From UBA9676 sp036522155 (lineage in GTDB: Bacteria > Actinomycetota > Actinomycetes > Streptosporangiales > Streptosporangiaceae): DNA of 18,613 nt. How positions within the stretch are numbered: the first letter of the stretch is position 1; each line of letters opens with the position of its first letter. The DNA is taken from the NCBI GenBank assembly GCA_036522155.1, contig DATDGI010000248.1, forward strand, positions 1-18,613. The letters run 5' to 3'. The notes below the pieces were generated by a model, which was not told the origin of the DNA, searched no databases, and was given only the letters and a program-made list of their open reading frames with translations. The position numbers were made by a program, and so were the translations under genes. Below, one piece after another: positions 6,897-14,199 of the stretch.

Positions 6897-8159
6897 ATGA
6901 GCGAGCTTGCCGACCGCAGATTCGAGGGGCTGCTGGCAGCGGCACCGGACGCCGAGCGGGAAGGGCTGCTGTCACAGGCCGGGCGGGACCGGCTGGAGCG
7001 GCAGCTTCAGCAGTCGCAGCGGCTGGAGAGCCTGGGCCAGCTGGCGGGTGGCGTGGCGCACGACTTCAACAACCTGCTCGGCGTCATCACCAGTTACGCG
7101 GCATTCATCGCCGAGGAGGCCGAGCGCGAGGAGCCCGCCGGCTGGCGGGCGATCAGGGAGGACATCGCGCAGGTCCAGCGGGCCGCCGAGCGGGCCGCCG
7201 GGCTGACCCACCAGCTGCTGTCCTTCGCCCGCCGGGAGGTCGTCCAGCCGCGCGTGCTGGACCTGAACAACGCCGTGGACACCGTCCGGCAACTGCTGGA
7301 ACGGACCCTGGGTGAGCACGTCAAGCTGGTCACGCGGCCGGCCGAGGGCCTGGACCTGGTGTTCGCCGATCCTGGGCAGATCGAGCTGGTACTGGTCAAT
7401 CTCGCGGTCAATGCCCGCGACGCGATGCCGGGCGGCGGGACACTCACCATCGAGACCTCCAATGCGGACATCGATGAGATGTTCGCCGCCAGCCGGGCCA
7501 ACCTGCCGACCGGCCGGTACGTGGCGGTCAAGGTCGGCGACACCGGTACCGGGATGCCCAAGGAGGTCGCGGACCGGGCGTTCGAGCCGTTCTTCACCAC
7601 CAAGCCCAAGGGCGAGGCATCGGGCCTCGGCCTGGCCACCGTCTACGGGATCATCACGCAGGCCGGCGGCAGCGTGCGGATCTATTCCGAGCCGGGGCTC
7701 GGCACCACCGTGATCATCTGGCTGCCGGTGACCACCAGGTCGCGGCCGCCGGCCGAGGAACCACCGGCCAGGTGTGCGGGCGGCGACGGGGAGACGGTAC
7801 TGGTCGTCGAGGACGAGTCGGCGCTGCGCGAGGTGACCCGGCGGATCCTGGTCCGCAACGGCTACCAGGTGAAGGTGGCCAGCAACGGCCAGGAGGCGGT
7901 GGACGCCATGACCGCCGCCCCGGAACAGGTCGACATCCTGCTCACCGACGTCGTCATGCCCGGGATGCAGGGCCAGGAAGTCGCCGAGCACATCCGCGCG
8001 CTCCGGCCGGACGTGCGGGTGCTCTTCATGTCCGGTTACACCCAGGGTCTGCTGGGCGCGCAGGGGATCCTCGAACCCGGGGTCAACCTCATCGAGAAGC
8101 CGTTCACCGAAGCCTCGCTGCTGGCCAAGCTCGGCGCCCTGGCCAGCAACGGGAACTGA
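6897..8159 (+). CDS. Soluble hybrid histidine kinase (HisKA-HATPase-REC) with apparent PAS stump
   Basis: This 420-residue protein should autophosphorylate on histidine and relay phosphate to its own receiver. Residues 1-20 (RRFEGLLAAAPDA) look like the first helix of a PAS domain but run directly into a coiled linker. The H-box is LAGGVAHDFNNLLGVI with H55, the variant typical of soluble two-component kinases. The ATPase domain has the N-box LVNLAVNARDAMPGGG (about 166-181), G1 GDTGTGMP (214-221), the F-box FEPFFTTK (229-236) and G2 GLGLATVYG (243-251). The receiver, residues 299-415, has acidic residues E305/D306, phospho-acceptor D351 in LLTDVVMPGM, and K401 in EKPF. No membrane helix or complete sensor domain is present, so the input signal must come from elsewhere. 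A GGGGGGG ribosome binding site precedes the ATG. It is followed by a promoter-like region and two further signalling genes. Confidence 0.93.
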   Translation: MSELADRRFEGLLAAAPDAEREGLLSQAGRDRLERQLQQSQRLESLGQLAGGVAHDFNNLLGVITSYAAFIAEEAEREEPAGWRAIREDIAQVQRAAERAAGLTHQLLSFARREVVQPRVLDLNNAVDTVRQLLERTLGEHVKLVTRPAEGLDLVFADPGQIELVLVNLAVNARDAMPGGGTLTIETSNADIDEMFAASRANLPTGRYVAVKVGDTGTGMPKEVADRAFEPFFTTKPKGEASGLGLATVYGIITQAGGSVRIYSEPGLGTTVIIWLPVTTRSRPPAEEPPARCAGGDGETVLVVEDESALREVTRRILVRNGYQVKVASNGQEAVDAMTAAPEQVDILLTDVVMPGMQGQEVAEHIRALRPDVRVLFMSGYTQGLLGAQGILEPGVNLIEKPFTEASLLAKLGALASNGN

Positions 8160-8184
8160 CCGGGCCGATCGCCACGGTCATGGT

Positions 8185-8221
8185 TTGACTACTTTAAGTG
8201 GGGATACGATAACTATAAGTG
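8185..8221 (+). promoter_or_regulatory. Promoter with 21-bp-spaced direct repeats upstream of the response regulator
   Basis: The 75-bp gap between the hybrid kinase and the response regulator has a sharp AT-rich patch. A -35-like TTGACT (8185-8190) is 17 bp from GATAAC (8208-8213), a possible -10. ACTTTAAGTG (8191-8200) and ACTATAAGTG (8212-8221) are direct repeats with 9 of 10 matches, 21 bp apart. The reverse complement of 8208-8221 matches 6833-6846 at 11 of 14 bases, so the kinase and this operon may share a regulator. Confidence 0.45.
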
Positions 8222-8234
8222 ATTGGAGCGGCTA

Positions 8235-8645
8235 GTGGAAGGTGCGCGGATCCTGCTCGTCGAGGATGACGAGCTCAACCAGGCGCTGGTCCGGACCGTG
8301 CTCACCCGGTCGGATGATTCGCGCCTGCGGGACGCGCGGGTGCTGGTGGCAGGCACCCTGGCCCGGGCCCGGGAGGTGCTGGCGGAGGCGCCGGTGGACC
8401 TGGTCCTGCTCGACATGGGGCTGCCGGACGGCAGCGGCCTGCTGCTGGCGGCCGAGATCGCCTCACGGGGCGCCCCAGCGCCGCCGGTGATCGCGCTCAC
8501 CGGCGGGCCGGGCGGGCCGGGCGGCACCGAACTCGGCGCCGGCTGCACCGCGGTGCTCCGCAAGCCGTACCGCCCGGCGCAGCTGTGCCAGCTGGCCGGG
8601 GAGCAACTGGCCCGGGCACGGGTGGGGCAGGCCGGGGCGACGTAA
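8235..8645 (+). CDS. Single-domain response regulator (receiver only)
   Basis: A 136-residue receiver domain without output domain, likely a phosphate shuttle or protein-interaction switch. ARILLVEDDELNQ at the N-terminus supplies the acidic pocket (E10, D11, D12); the phospho-acceptor is D60 in LVLLDMGLPDGSG; the conserved Thr is in IALTG (residue 89) and the Lys is K110 in RKPYRP. I chose GTG 8235 because GGAG lies 6 nt upstream; a TTG at 8223 in frame would add four residues. Between beta-4 and the conserved AGC, where helix alpha-4 normally lies, the sequence is GGPGGPGGTELG, a Gly/Pro run coded by tandem GGCGGGCCG-like units, so the usual alpha4-beta5-alpha5 output face is probably altered. 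The gene is 34 bp upstream of the second hybrid kinase and presumably co-transcribed with it. Confidence 0.9.
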   Translation: MEGARILLVEDDELNQALVRTVLTRSDDSRLRDARVLVAGTLARAREVLAEAPVDLVLLDMGLPDGSGLLLAAEIASRGAPAPPVIALTGGPGGPGGTELGAGCTAVLRKPYRPAQLCQLAGEQLARARVGQAGAT

Positions 8646-8679
8646 GCCGGTTTGGCGGGAACCGATTCGGGGGGCGGCC

Positions 8680-10446
8680 ATGGGGAAGACGGCGAAGGAG
8701 ACGCAGCACGGGCAGGCTGGCTCAGCCGCGGATTTCCAGGTCCTGTTCGAGTCGGTGCCGGGCATGTGCCTGGTGCTCGACCCGGACCTGAGGATCGTCG
8801 CGGTCAGCGACACCTATCTGCGCAACTCCCAGGCGGCCCGGGCCGACCTGGCCGGGCGGTGCATCTGGGAGGTGTTTCCCGAGGACAGCGACGACCCGTC
8901 GCACGGCGGGGGCATGGTGGGCCTGCGTGCGTCGCTGGACCGGGTATGCCGCGACCGGGTGCCGGACACCATGGCGGTACAGCGCCGTTCCATCCCGGGC
9001 GGGGGGTCCCGGCCTGACATCGGCCCAGGCTCCGCGGCTGACGGCCGGGCGGGCTCGTGGGCTGGCAACGGAGCAGGTCCTGCAGCTGGCGGCCCGGTCC
9101 CCGGTCCCGGCTGGGCCGAGGACGAGTACGTGCGCCCCGTGAACATACCGGTGCTCAGTCCCGGCGGCGAGCTGCGCTACATCATTCACTGGGCGGAGGA
9201 CATCACCAGCGCCACGATGGAGCTGGCCGACGCCCACCGGGCCCGGCTGGCCGCGGAGGAGGCCAGGGACGAGTTCATCTACCGGGTCAGCCACGAGCTG
9301 CGCACCCCGATCAACACCATCCTCGGCTTCGGTGAGCTGCTCAGCCTGGGCGAGCTGCCCGGTGAGCACCGCGACTGGGCGACCATGATGCTCAAGGCCG
9401 CGCGTAACCTGGCCACCTTCCTCGACGACGTGCTCGACATCTCCCGCGCCAACCGGCGCAAGCTGTCGCTGGCCATCGAGCCGGTATCGGTCCGACACGT
9501 CATCGCCGATGCCCTCGAACTGGTCCGCCCGCTGGCCATCTCCTATGGCGTGCGGCTGGATCCGCCGCCGCAGACCCGCCGCTACGTGAGCGCCGACCCG
9601 CAGCGGCTGCGGCAGGTGCTGCTGAACCTGCTCTCCAACGCGATCAAGTACAACCATCCGGCCGGCCGGGCCAGCGTCACCGTCGGCACCGGGTCCCAGG
9701 GCCTGCTGCGGATCAACGTCATCGACACCGGCCGGGGGATCGCCGAATACGACATCAGCCAGCTGTTCGTCCCCTTCCAGCGGCTCGATGCCGCCAATGC
9801 CGGGGTCGAGGGGGCCGGGCTGGGCCTCACCCTGTGCCGGCAGCTCATCGAGGCGATGGGCGGCGCCGTCGGGGCCACCAGTACCGCCGGCGAGGGCAGC
9901 ATCTTCTGGGTGGATCTGCCCGTGGCCAAGCCTGCCGCCCCGGCCCCCCAGGTCGTCGACGGCGAGAGCGTGCTGACCACCCGGGCCTACCCCGCCCCGC
10001 GCACCGTGATCTATGTCGAAGACATGGTGGAAGGCCTGCGGCTGGTGGAGCACATCCTCCGGCAGCGGCCATCGGCCCGCGTCATCCCGGCCATGCTGGG
10101 CGGGGTCGCGCTCGACCTGGCGGCCGAGCATCACCCGGACCTGATCCTGCTCGACCTGAACCTGCCCGACATGTCCGGGGAAGAGCTGCTCTACCGGTTC
10201 CAGGCCGATCCGGCCACCAGCGGCACGCCCATCGTGATCATCAGCGCGGACGCGAACGCGGACCGGATGGAGCGGCTGGTCGCCGCGGGTGCCGTTGCCT
10301 ACCTGACCAAGCCCATCAGCGTCCGCACTTTCCTGCAGACGATCGACGGGCTGCTGGCCGGGCCGGCGCCGGACGCGGCCGGGCCCGGCCGCGTCGAGCA
10401 GGCGGAACTGGACGCCCAGCCAGCACCGCCGCCCCTGCCCGACTAG
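8680..10446 (+). CDS. PAS hybrid histidine kinase (PAS-HisKA-HATPase-REC)
   Basis: A 588-residue soluble hybrid kinase. Residues about 18-175 form a PAS domain (FQVLFESVPGMCLVLDPDL at the start, YIIHWAEDITS at the end, as in PAS/PAC-linked kinases) interrupted by a Gly/Pro/Ala-rich insertion at about 107-145. HisKA has YRVSHELRTPINTILGFGEL with H205. HATPase has LLNLLSNAIKYN with N320, DTGRGI, and GAGLGLTLCRQLIEAMGG. The C-terminal receiver (about 440-560) has E447/D448, phospho-acceptor D492 in LILLDLNLPDMSG, and K544 in LTKP. The ATG at 8680 follows a GGGGGGCGG ribosome binding site by 2 nt. It lies 34 bp after the response regulator. There are no membrane helices and no DNA-binding domain; the PAS ligand is unknown. 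The stop codon sits in a hairpin shared with the convergent rmlD stop. Confidence 0.93.
   Translation: MGKTAKETQHGQAGSAADFQVLFESVPGMCLVLDPDLRIVAVSDTYLRNSQAARADLAGRCIWEVFPEDSDDPSHGGGMVGLRASLDRVCRDRVPDTMAVQRRSIPGGGSRPDIGPGSAADGRAGSWAGNGAGPAAGGPVPGPGWAEDEYVRPVNIPVLSPGGELRYIIHWAEDITSATMELADAHRARLAAEEARDEFIYRVSHELRTPINTILGFGELLSLGELPGEHRDWATMMLKAARNLATFLDDVLDISRANRRKLSLAIEPVSVRHVIADALELVRPLAISYGVRLDPPPQTRRYVSADPQRLRQVLLNLLSNAIKYNHPAGRASVTVGTGSQGLLRINVIDTGRGIAEYDISQLFVPFQRLDAANAGVEGAGLGLTLCRQLIEAMGGAVGATSTAGEGSIFWVDLPVAKPAAPAPQVVDGESVLTTRAYPAPRTVIYVEDMVEGLRLVEHILRQRPSARVIPAMLGGVALDLAAEHHPDLILLDLNLPDMSGEELLYRFQADPATSGTPIVIISADANADRMERLVAAGAVAYLTKPISVRTFLQTIDGLLAGPAPDAAGPGRVEQAELDAQPAPPPLPD
8998..9114 (+). 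repeat. Low-complexity Gly/Pro/Ala insertion inside the PAS domain
   Basis: Residues about 107-145 of the hybrid kinase are almost entirely G, P, A, S, D and R, with no predicted secondary structure, between the PAS beta-strand ending RRSIP and the strand starting DEYVRPVNIPV. It is in frame and not a clean tandem repeat. It probably forms a flexible loop that lengthens the PAS core. Confidence 0.6.
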
Positions 10447-10473
10447 GCCGGTGAGCGGCAGGCCGTGGCCTAG
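10443..10473. terminator. Bidirectional hairpin spanning both convergent stop codons
   Basis: CTAGGCC (10443-10449) and GGCCTAG (10467-10473) form a perfect 7-bp stem with a 17-nt loop in the 23-bp gap between the hybrid kinase and rmlD. The TAG stops of both genes (10444-10446 plus, 10470-10472 minus) lie in the arms. There is no T-tract, as is usual for actinomycete hairpins. Confidence 0.5.
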
Positions 10474-11336
10474 CCTTGCGCCGCCAGCAGCAGCGGGAAC
10501 GCACGGTGCAGTGCCTCCCGCCAGTGGCCGATCGGCTCGACCCCGGCGTACCGGTGCCGCTCGCGGCCGAGCACGCTATAGGCCGGGCGGGGGGCCGGGC
10601 GGGCCAGCGCCGCGCTGCCGACCGGCCTGACCCGGGCCGGATCGGCGCCGAGCAGCGTGAACACCTCCCGGGCCAGCCCGAACCAGGTGGTCTCACCGGA
10701 ACTGGCCGCGTGGTAGATACCCGGTGTCACCCCGGCCCGGACCAGCGCGATGATCTGGCCGACCAGGTCGGCCGTCCAGGTCGGCTGGCCCCGCTGGTCG
10801 GTCACCACCTCGACGAACGGCCGCTCGCGCGCAAGCCGGATCATCGTGCGGACGAAGTTCCCGCCGTGCGCACCGTACAGCCAGGCCGTGCGGACGACGT
10901 AACTGGCACCGGGCAGGCACTCCCGGACGGCGCGCTCACCGGCCAGCTTGCTCCGGCCGTAGGCGGTGCGGGGCGCCGGGGGGTCGTCCTCGGCGTAGGG
11001 CGCGCTGCCGTCGCCGCCAAACACATAGTCGGTGGACACCTGCACCAGCCGCCTCCCGTGAGCGGCACAGGCCGCCGCTACCTGGCGGGCGCCGTGCCCA
11101 TTCACCCGCCCGGCGGCATCTGGCTGCTGCTCGGCGGCGTCCACGGCCGTCCAGGCGGCGCAGTTGACGACGACTTCGGGCCGGTGCCGCCGCACGGCCG
11201 CCAGCACCGCCGGGCCGTCCGTCACGTCAAGCTGGCCCCGGCCGAGGCCGGTCACGTCCTCGCCCTGGCGGGTGAGTTCGGCCACCAGATCCCGGCCGAG
11301 CATCCCGCCGGCGCCGGTGACCAGCCACCCGCTCAC
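10470..11336 (-). CDS. rmlD: dTDP-4-dehydrorhamnose reductase
   Basis: This enzyme reduces dTDP-4-keto-L-rhamnose to dTDP-L-rhamnose with NAD(P)H, the last step of the pathway. It is a 288-residue extended SDR. The N-terminal nucleotide-binding motif is LVTGAGGMLGRDL; STDYVF lies at 101-106 and the catalytic pair Y116 and K120 is in YGRSK. DQRGQPTW and GIYHAASSGETTW are typical of RmlD. The start is the GTG at 11334-11336, which overlaps the rmlB stop as GTGA; the frame continues upstream but only as a shadow of rmlB. It is the last gene of the rmlA-rmlB-rmlD operon, with the shared hairpin at its 3' end. Confidence 0.95.
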   Translation of the reverse strand: MSGWLVTGAGGMLGRDLVAELTRQGEDVTGLGRGQLDVTDGPAVLAAVRRHRPEVVVNCAAWTAVDAAEQQPDAAGRVNGHGARQVAAACAAHGRRLVQVSTDYVFGGDGSAPYAEDDPPAPRTAYGRSKLAGERAVRECLPGASYVVRTAWLYGAHGGNFVRTMIRLARERPFVEVVTDQRGQPTWTADLVGQIIALVRAGVTPGIYHAASSGETTWFGLAREVFTLLGADPARVRPVGSAALARPAPRPAYSVLGRERHRYAGVEPIGHWREALHRAFPLLLAAQG

Positions 11337-12325
11337 CGGCGCTGGCCCGCCTGCGGCCGCTCCTTCAGCGGCTCCCACCAGCCGCGGTTCGCCGCGTACC
11401 AGCCGACGGTCTCGGCCAGCCCCGCCGGGAACGGGATCCGGGGGGAATAGCCCAGGGCCCGCAACGCGGAGTCGTCGAGCGAGTAGCGGCGGTCGTGGCC
11501 CTTACGGTCCGCCACCTGGGTGACCCTGTCCCAGCCCGCGCCGCAGCACTTAAGCAGCGCCCGGGTCAGCTCGATGTTGGTCAGCTCCACATCGCCGTTG
11601 ATGTGGTAGACGCCGCCCGGCTCCCCCTTGTCCAGCACCAGCTGGATGCCCCGGCAGTGATCGTCAACATGGACCCAGCCGCGGACGTTCTGCCCGTCGC
11701 CGTACAGCGGGACGGTCAGCCCGTCCAGCAGGTTGGTGACGAACAGCGGGATCACCTTCTCCGGGAACTGGTACGGGCCGTAGTTGTTGCAGCAGCGGGT
11801 GATCCGCACGTCCAGCCCGTGGGTACGGGCGTAAGCCCGGGCGATCAGGTCACCGCCCGCCTTGGCGGCGGCGTAGGGGGAGTTGGGCGCGAGCGGTGCG
11901 TCCTCCCGCCAGGACCCGGCCGCGGCACTGCCGTACACCTCATCGGTGGAGACCTGCACGATCCGGGCCACCCCCGCGGCCAGGCACGCGTCCAGCAGGG
12001 CCTGCACCCCGGCCACGTTGGCGGCGACGAAGTCGCCCGCGCCCGCGATCGACCGGTCCACATGCGACTCGGCCGCGAAGTTGATCACCGTGTCATGCCC
12101 GGGCACGACCTGCGCCAGCAGGCCCCCGTCGCAGATGTCGCCATGGACGAAGGTGAACCGCGGGGCGGCCGCGACCGGGGCCAGGTTGGCCAGGTTCCCG
12201 GCGTAGGTCAGCTTGTCCAGCACGGTCACCCGGGCGTCCTCGCCGCCGGGGTAGCCACCGGCCAGCAGCGTGCGCACATAGTGGGAGCCGATGAACCCGG
12301 CCCCGCCGGTGACCAGGATCCTCAT
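11333..12325 (-). CDS. rmlB: dTDP-glucose 4,6-dehydratase
   Basis: This enzyme converts dTDP-D-glucose to dTDP-4-keto-6-deoxy-D-glucose with tightly bound NAD+, the second step of the pathway. The product is 330 residues, normal for the family. Motifs: MRILVTGGAGFIGSH for NAD binding, LDKLTYAGNL, AAESHVDRSI, the catalytic STDEVYG (T127, D128, E129) and Y151/K155 in SPYAAAK, then CCNNYGPYQFPEKVIP and GDGQNVRGWVHVDDHC. The ATG at 12323-12325 overlaps the rmlA stop as ATGA. The C-terminal NRGWWEPLK is also typical. Confidence 0.97.
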   Translation of the reverse strand: MRILVTGGAGFIGSHYVRTLLAGGYPGGEDARVTVLDKLTYAGNLANLAPVAAAPRFTFVHGDICDGGLLAQVVPGHDTVINFAAESHVDRSIAGAGDFVAANVAGVQALLDACLAAGVARIVQVSTDEVYGSAAAGSWREDAPLAPNSPYAAAKAGGDLIARAYARTHGLDVRITRCCNNYGPYQFPEKVIPLFVTNLLDGLTVPLYGDGQNVRGWVHVDDHCRGIQLVLDKGEPGGVYHINGDVELTNIELTRALLKCCGAGWDRVTQVADRKGHDRRYSLDDSALRALGYSPRIPFPAGLAETVGWYAANRGWWEPLKERPQAGQRR

Positions 12326-13389
12326 GAGCTGATCTGGACCCGGCTGTGGTCGCCGAGCACCAGCCGGTGCGCCCGGGGCATCCGCAGGGCCGGCCCGACC
12401 TCTGCGTCGTGGCCGATCAGCGAGGCCTCGATCCGCCGGACCCCCTGCACCCGGGCGCCCGCCAGCACGATCGAGTACTCGATCTCGCTGTCGGCGATCA
12501 GGCAACCGGGGCCGATCGAGGTGAACGGGCCGATGTAGGCGCGCTCTACCCGGGTGCCGGCCCCGACGATGGCCGGCCCCACGATCCGGGAGTCGCTGAC
12601 CCTGGCCCCCGGCTCGATCACCACCCGCCCTATCAGTTCGGTGGCCGGGTCGACGCTGCCCGCCTGCCGGGCCTGCATCCCTTCCAGCACCTTGCGGTTC
12701 ACTTCGAGCATGTCGGCGACGTTGCCGGTGTCCTTCCAGTACCCGGTGATGATGGTGGAGGAGACCTTGTGGCCCCGGTCGATGAGCCACTGGATCGCCT
12801 CGGTGATCTCCAGTTCGCCCCGCCGGGACGGGGTGAGCTGCCGCACCGCCTCGTGCACCGCCGGGGTGAAGATGTACACCCCGGCCAGCGCGAGATCGCT
12901 GAGCGGATGGCTGGGTTTCTCCACCAGCCGGGTCACCTCACCGGCCTCGTCCAGCTCGGCCACCCCGAACTGGCGCGGATCCGGCACGCTGGTCAGCATG
13001 AGCTGGGCGTCGGGCCGGCCGGAAATGAACTCATCCACCAGCGCGGTGATCCCGCCGACGATGAAGTTGTCGCCGAGGTACATGACGAAGTCGTCGCCCC
13101 CGAGGTACCCGCCGGCGATCAGCACCGCGTGCGCCAGCCCGAGCGGCGCCTCCTGCTGTATGTAGGTGACGTCGAGGCCGAACTCGCTGCCGTCTCCCAC
13201 CGCCGCCAGAATGGCCGGCGCGGTGTTTCCCACCACAATCCCGGCCTCGGTGATGCCGGCCTCCGCAATTGCCTCAAGACCGTAAAAGACGACCGGCTTA
13301 TTAGCCACCGGCAGCAGCTGCTTGGCGGAGGTGTGAGTGATCGGCCGCAGCCGATTGCCCGACCCGCCCGCCAGGACGAGAGCTTTCAT
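12322..13389 (-). CDS. rmlA: Glucose-1-phosphate thymidylyltransferase, long form with beta-helix C-terminus
   Basis: This enzyme makes dTDP-glucose from dTTP and glucose-1-phosphate, the first step of the dTDP-sugar pathway. The 355-residue product has an N-terminal nucleotidyltransferase domain with LVLAGGSGNRLRPIT (residues 5-19), K23 in SAKQLLPVANKP, and the metal-binding YLGDN (D107). The C-terminal third (about 240-355) carries hexapeptide-like turns (IGRVVIEPGARVSDSRIVGP, IGPFTSIGPGCLI), giving the long StrD-like form rather than the short 290-residue RmlA. That form is common in actinomycete sugar and antibiotic clusters. The start is ATG 13387-13389, with no obvious ribosome binding site. 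It is the first gene of the rmlABD operon. Confidence 0.95.
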   Translation of the reverse strand: MKALVLAGGSGNRLRPITHTSAKQLLPVANKPVVFYGLEAIAEAGITEAGIVVGNTAPAILAAVGDGSEFGLDVTYIQQEAPLGLAHAVLIAGGYLGGDDFVMYLGDNFIVGGITALVDEFISGRPDAQLMLTSVPDPRQFGVAELDEAGEVTRLVEKPSHPLSDLALAGVYIFTPAVHEAVRQLTPSRRGELEITEAIQWLIDRGHKVSSTIITGYWKDTGNVADMLEVNRKVLEGMQARQAGSVDPATELIGRVVIEPGARVSDSRIVGPAIVGAGTRVERAYIGPFTSIGPGCLIADSEIEYSIVLAGARVQGVRRIEASLIGHDAEVGPALRMPRAHRLVLGDHSRVQISS

Positions 13390-13552
13390 AGCCGCAAAAC
13401 TAACGCGTCCGGGACCGCCCGGAAGGGCTGGTCGCCGAGAATTCAGCCGGGGACATGGCCAAAATGATCGCGCGTAATGGATTTTTTTAGCATAACGATA
13501 TTGCCGGGCGAACCGGGATCAACACCAATACCCGCCGATTCTGCCAGCCACT
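13390..13552 (-). promoter_or_regulatory. AT-rich promoter region of the rmlABD operon
   Basis: The gap between rmlA and pth is about 190 bp. It contains a strongly AT-rich core (about 13455-13505, including a run of seven T at 13482-13488) that contrasts with the surrounding genes and must drive rmlABD leftward. On the minus strand a TTGATC near 13515-13520 could be a -35, but no matching -10 is convincing. Confidence 0.35.
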
Positions 13553-13580
13553 CTGACCGGGCGGGCGGCCGCCCGGTCAG
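13553..13580 (-). terminator. Intrinsic-type hairpin at the end of pth
   Basis: CTGACCGGGCGG (13553-13564) pairs perfectly with CCGCCCGGTCAG (13569-13580) around a 4-nt loop. The hairpin includes the pth stop codon (13577-13579). It has no T-tract. It would end the rplY-pth transcript before the rmlA promoter region. Confidence 0.65.
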
Positions 13581-14176
13581 GGGGCCGGGTCGCCGGCCGT
13601 CCCGGTCCCGTGGAACGCGTTCTGGGCGGCCGCCAGGCCGTCGGCCAGCAGCGCCTCCACCGCGTCGGCCGCCCGGTCCACCAGCAGCGGCAGTTCCCTG
13701 CGCTCAGCGGCCGAGAAGTCGCGCAGCACGAACACGGCCGGGTCCATCCGGCCCGGTGGCCGGCCGATGCCGAACCTGACCCGGTAGTAGTCCCGGGTGC
13801 CGAGGGAGGAGGTCAGCGAGCGCAGGCCGTTGTGCCCGTTGTCGCCGCCGCCCAGCTTGAGGCGGATGGTGCCGAACGGCAGGTCAAGCTCGTCATGGAT
13901 GACCACGAGCTGACCAGGCGGCAGCCGGTAGTACCGGGCTAGCCCGGCGACCGGGCCGCCGGAGACATTCATGAAGGTCATCGGCTTGGCCAGGATGACG
14001 GGCAGCCCGGCCAGCCGCCCGTCGGCGATGGTGGCCTGGTACTTGCCCGCCCGGAACCGCACCCCCATCCGGTCCGCCAGCAGGTCGGCCACCATGAAAC
14101 CGGCGTTGTGCCGGTTGGCCGCGTAGCCGGGGCCGGGGTTGCCCAGCCCGGCCACGAGCCAGCGTCCGGCGGTCAT
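13577..14176 (-). CDS. pth: Peptidyl-tRNA hydrolase
   Basis: This enzyme releases tRNA from peptidyl-tRNA that drops off ribosomes, in the cytoplasm. The 199-residue product is full length. Catalytic and binding residues match the bacterial Pth pattern: N13 in GLGNPG, catalytic H23 in NRHNAGF, N70 in KPMTFMNVSG, D95 in VVIHDELDLPFG, and N116 in GGGDNGHNGLRS. GRPPGRMDPAVFVLRDF near residues 140-156 is also typical. The ATG at 14174-14176 follows the rplY stop by 23 bp, so the two are probably co-transcribed, as in many actinobacteria. The C-terminal tail is short and low in complexity. Confidence 0.97.
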   Translation of the reverse strand: MTAGRWLVAGLGNPGPGYAANRHNAGFMVADLLADRMGVRFRAGKYQATIADGRLAGLPVILAKPMTFMNVSGGPVAGLARYYRLPPGQLVVIHDELDLPFGTIRLKLGGGDNGHNGLRSLTSSLGTRDYYRVRFGIGRPPGRMDPAVFVLRDFSAAERRELPLLVDRAADAVEALLADGLAAAQNAFHGTGTAGDPAP

Positions 14177-14199
14177 GGCCCCGCGGCCCTGGGACCGCC

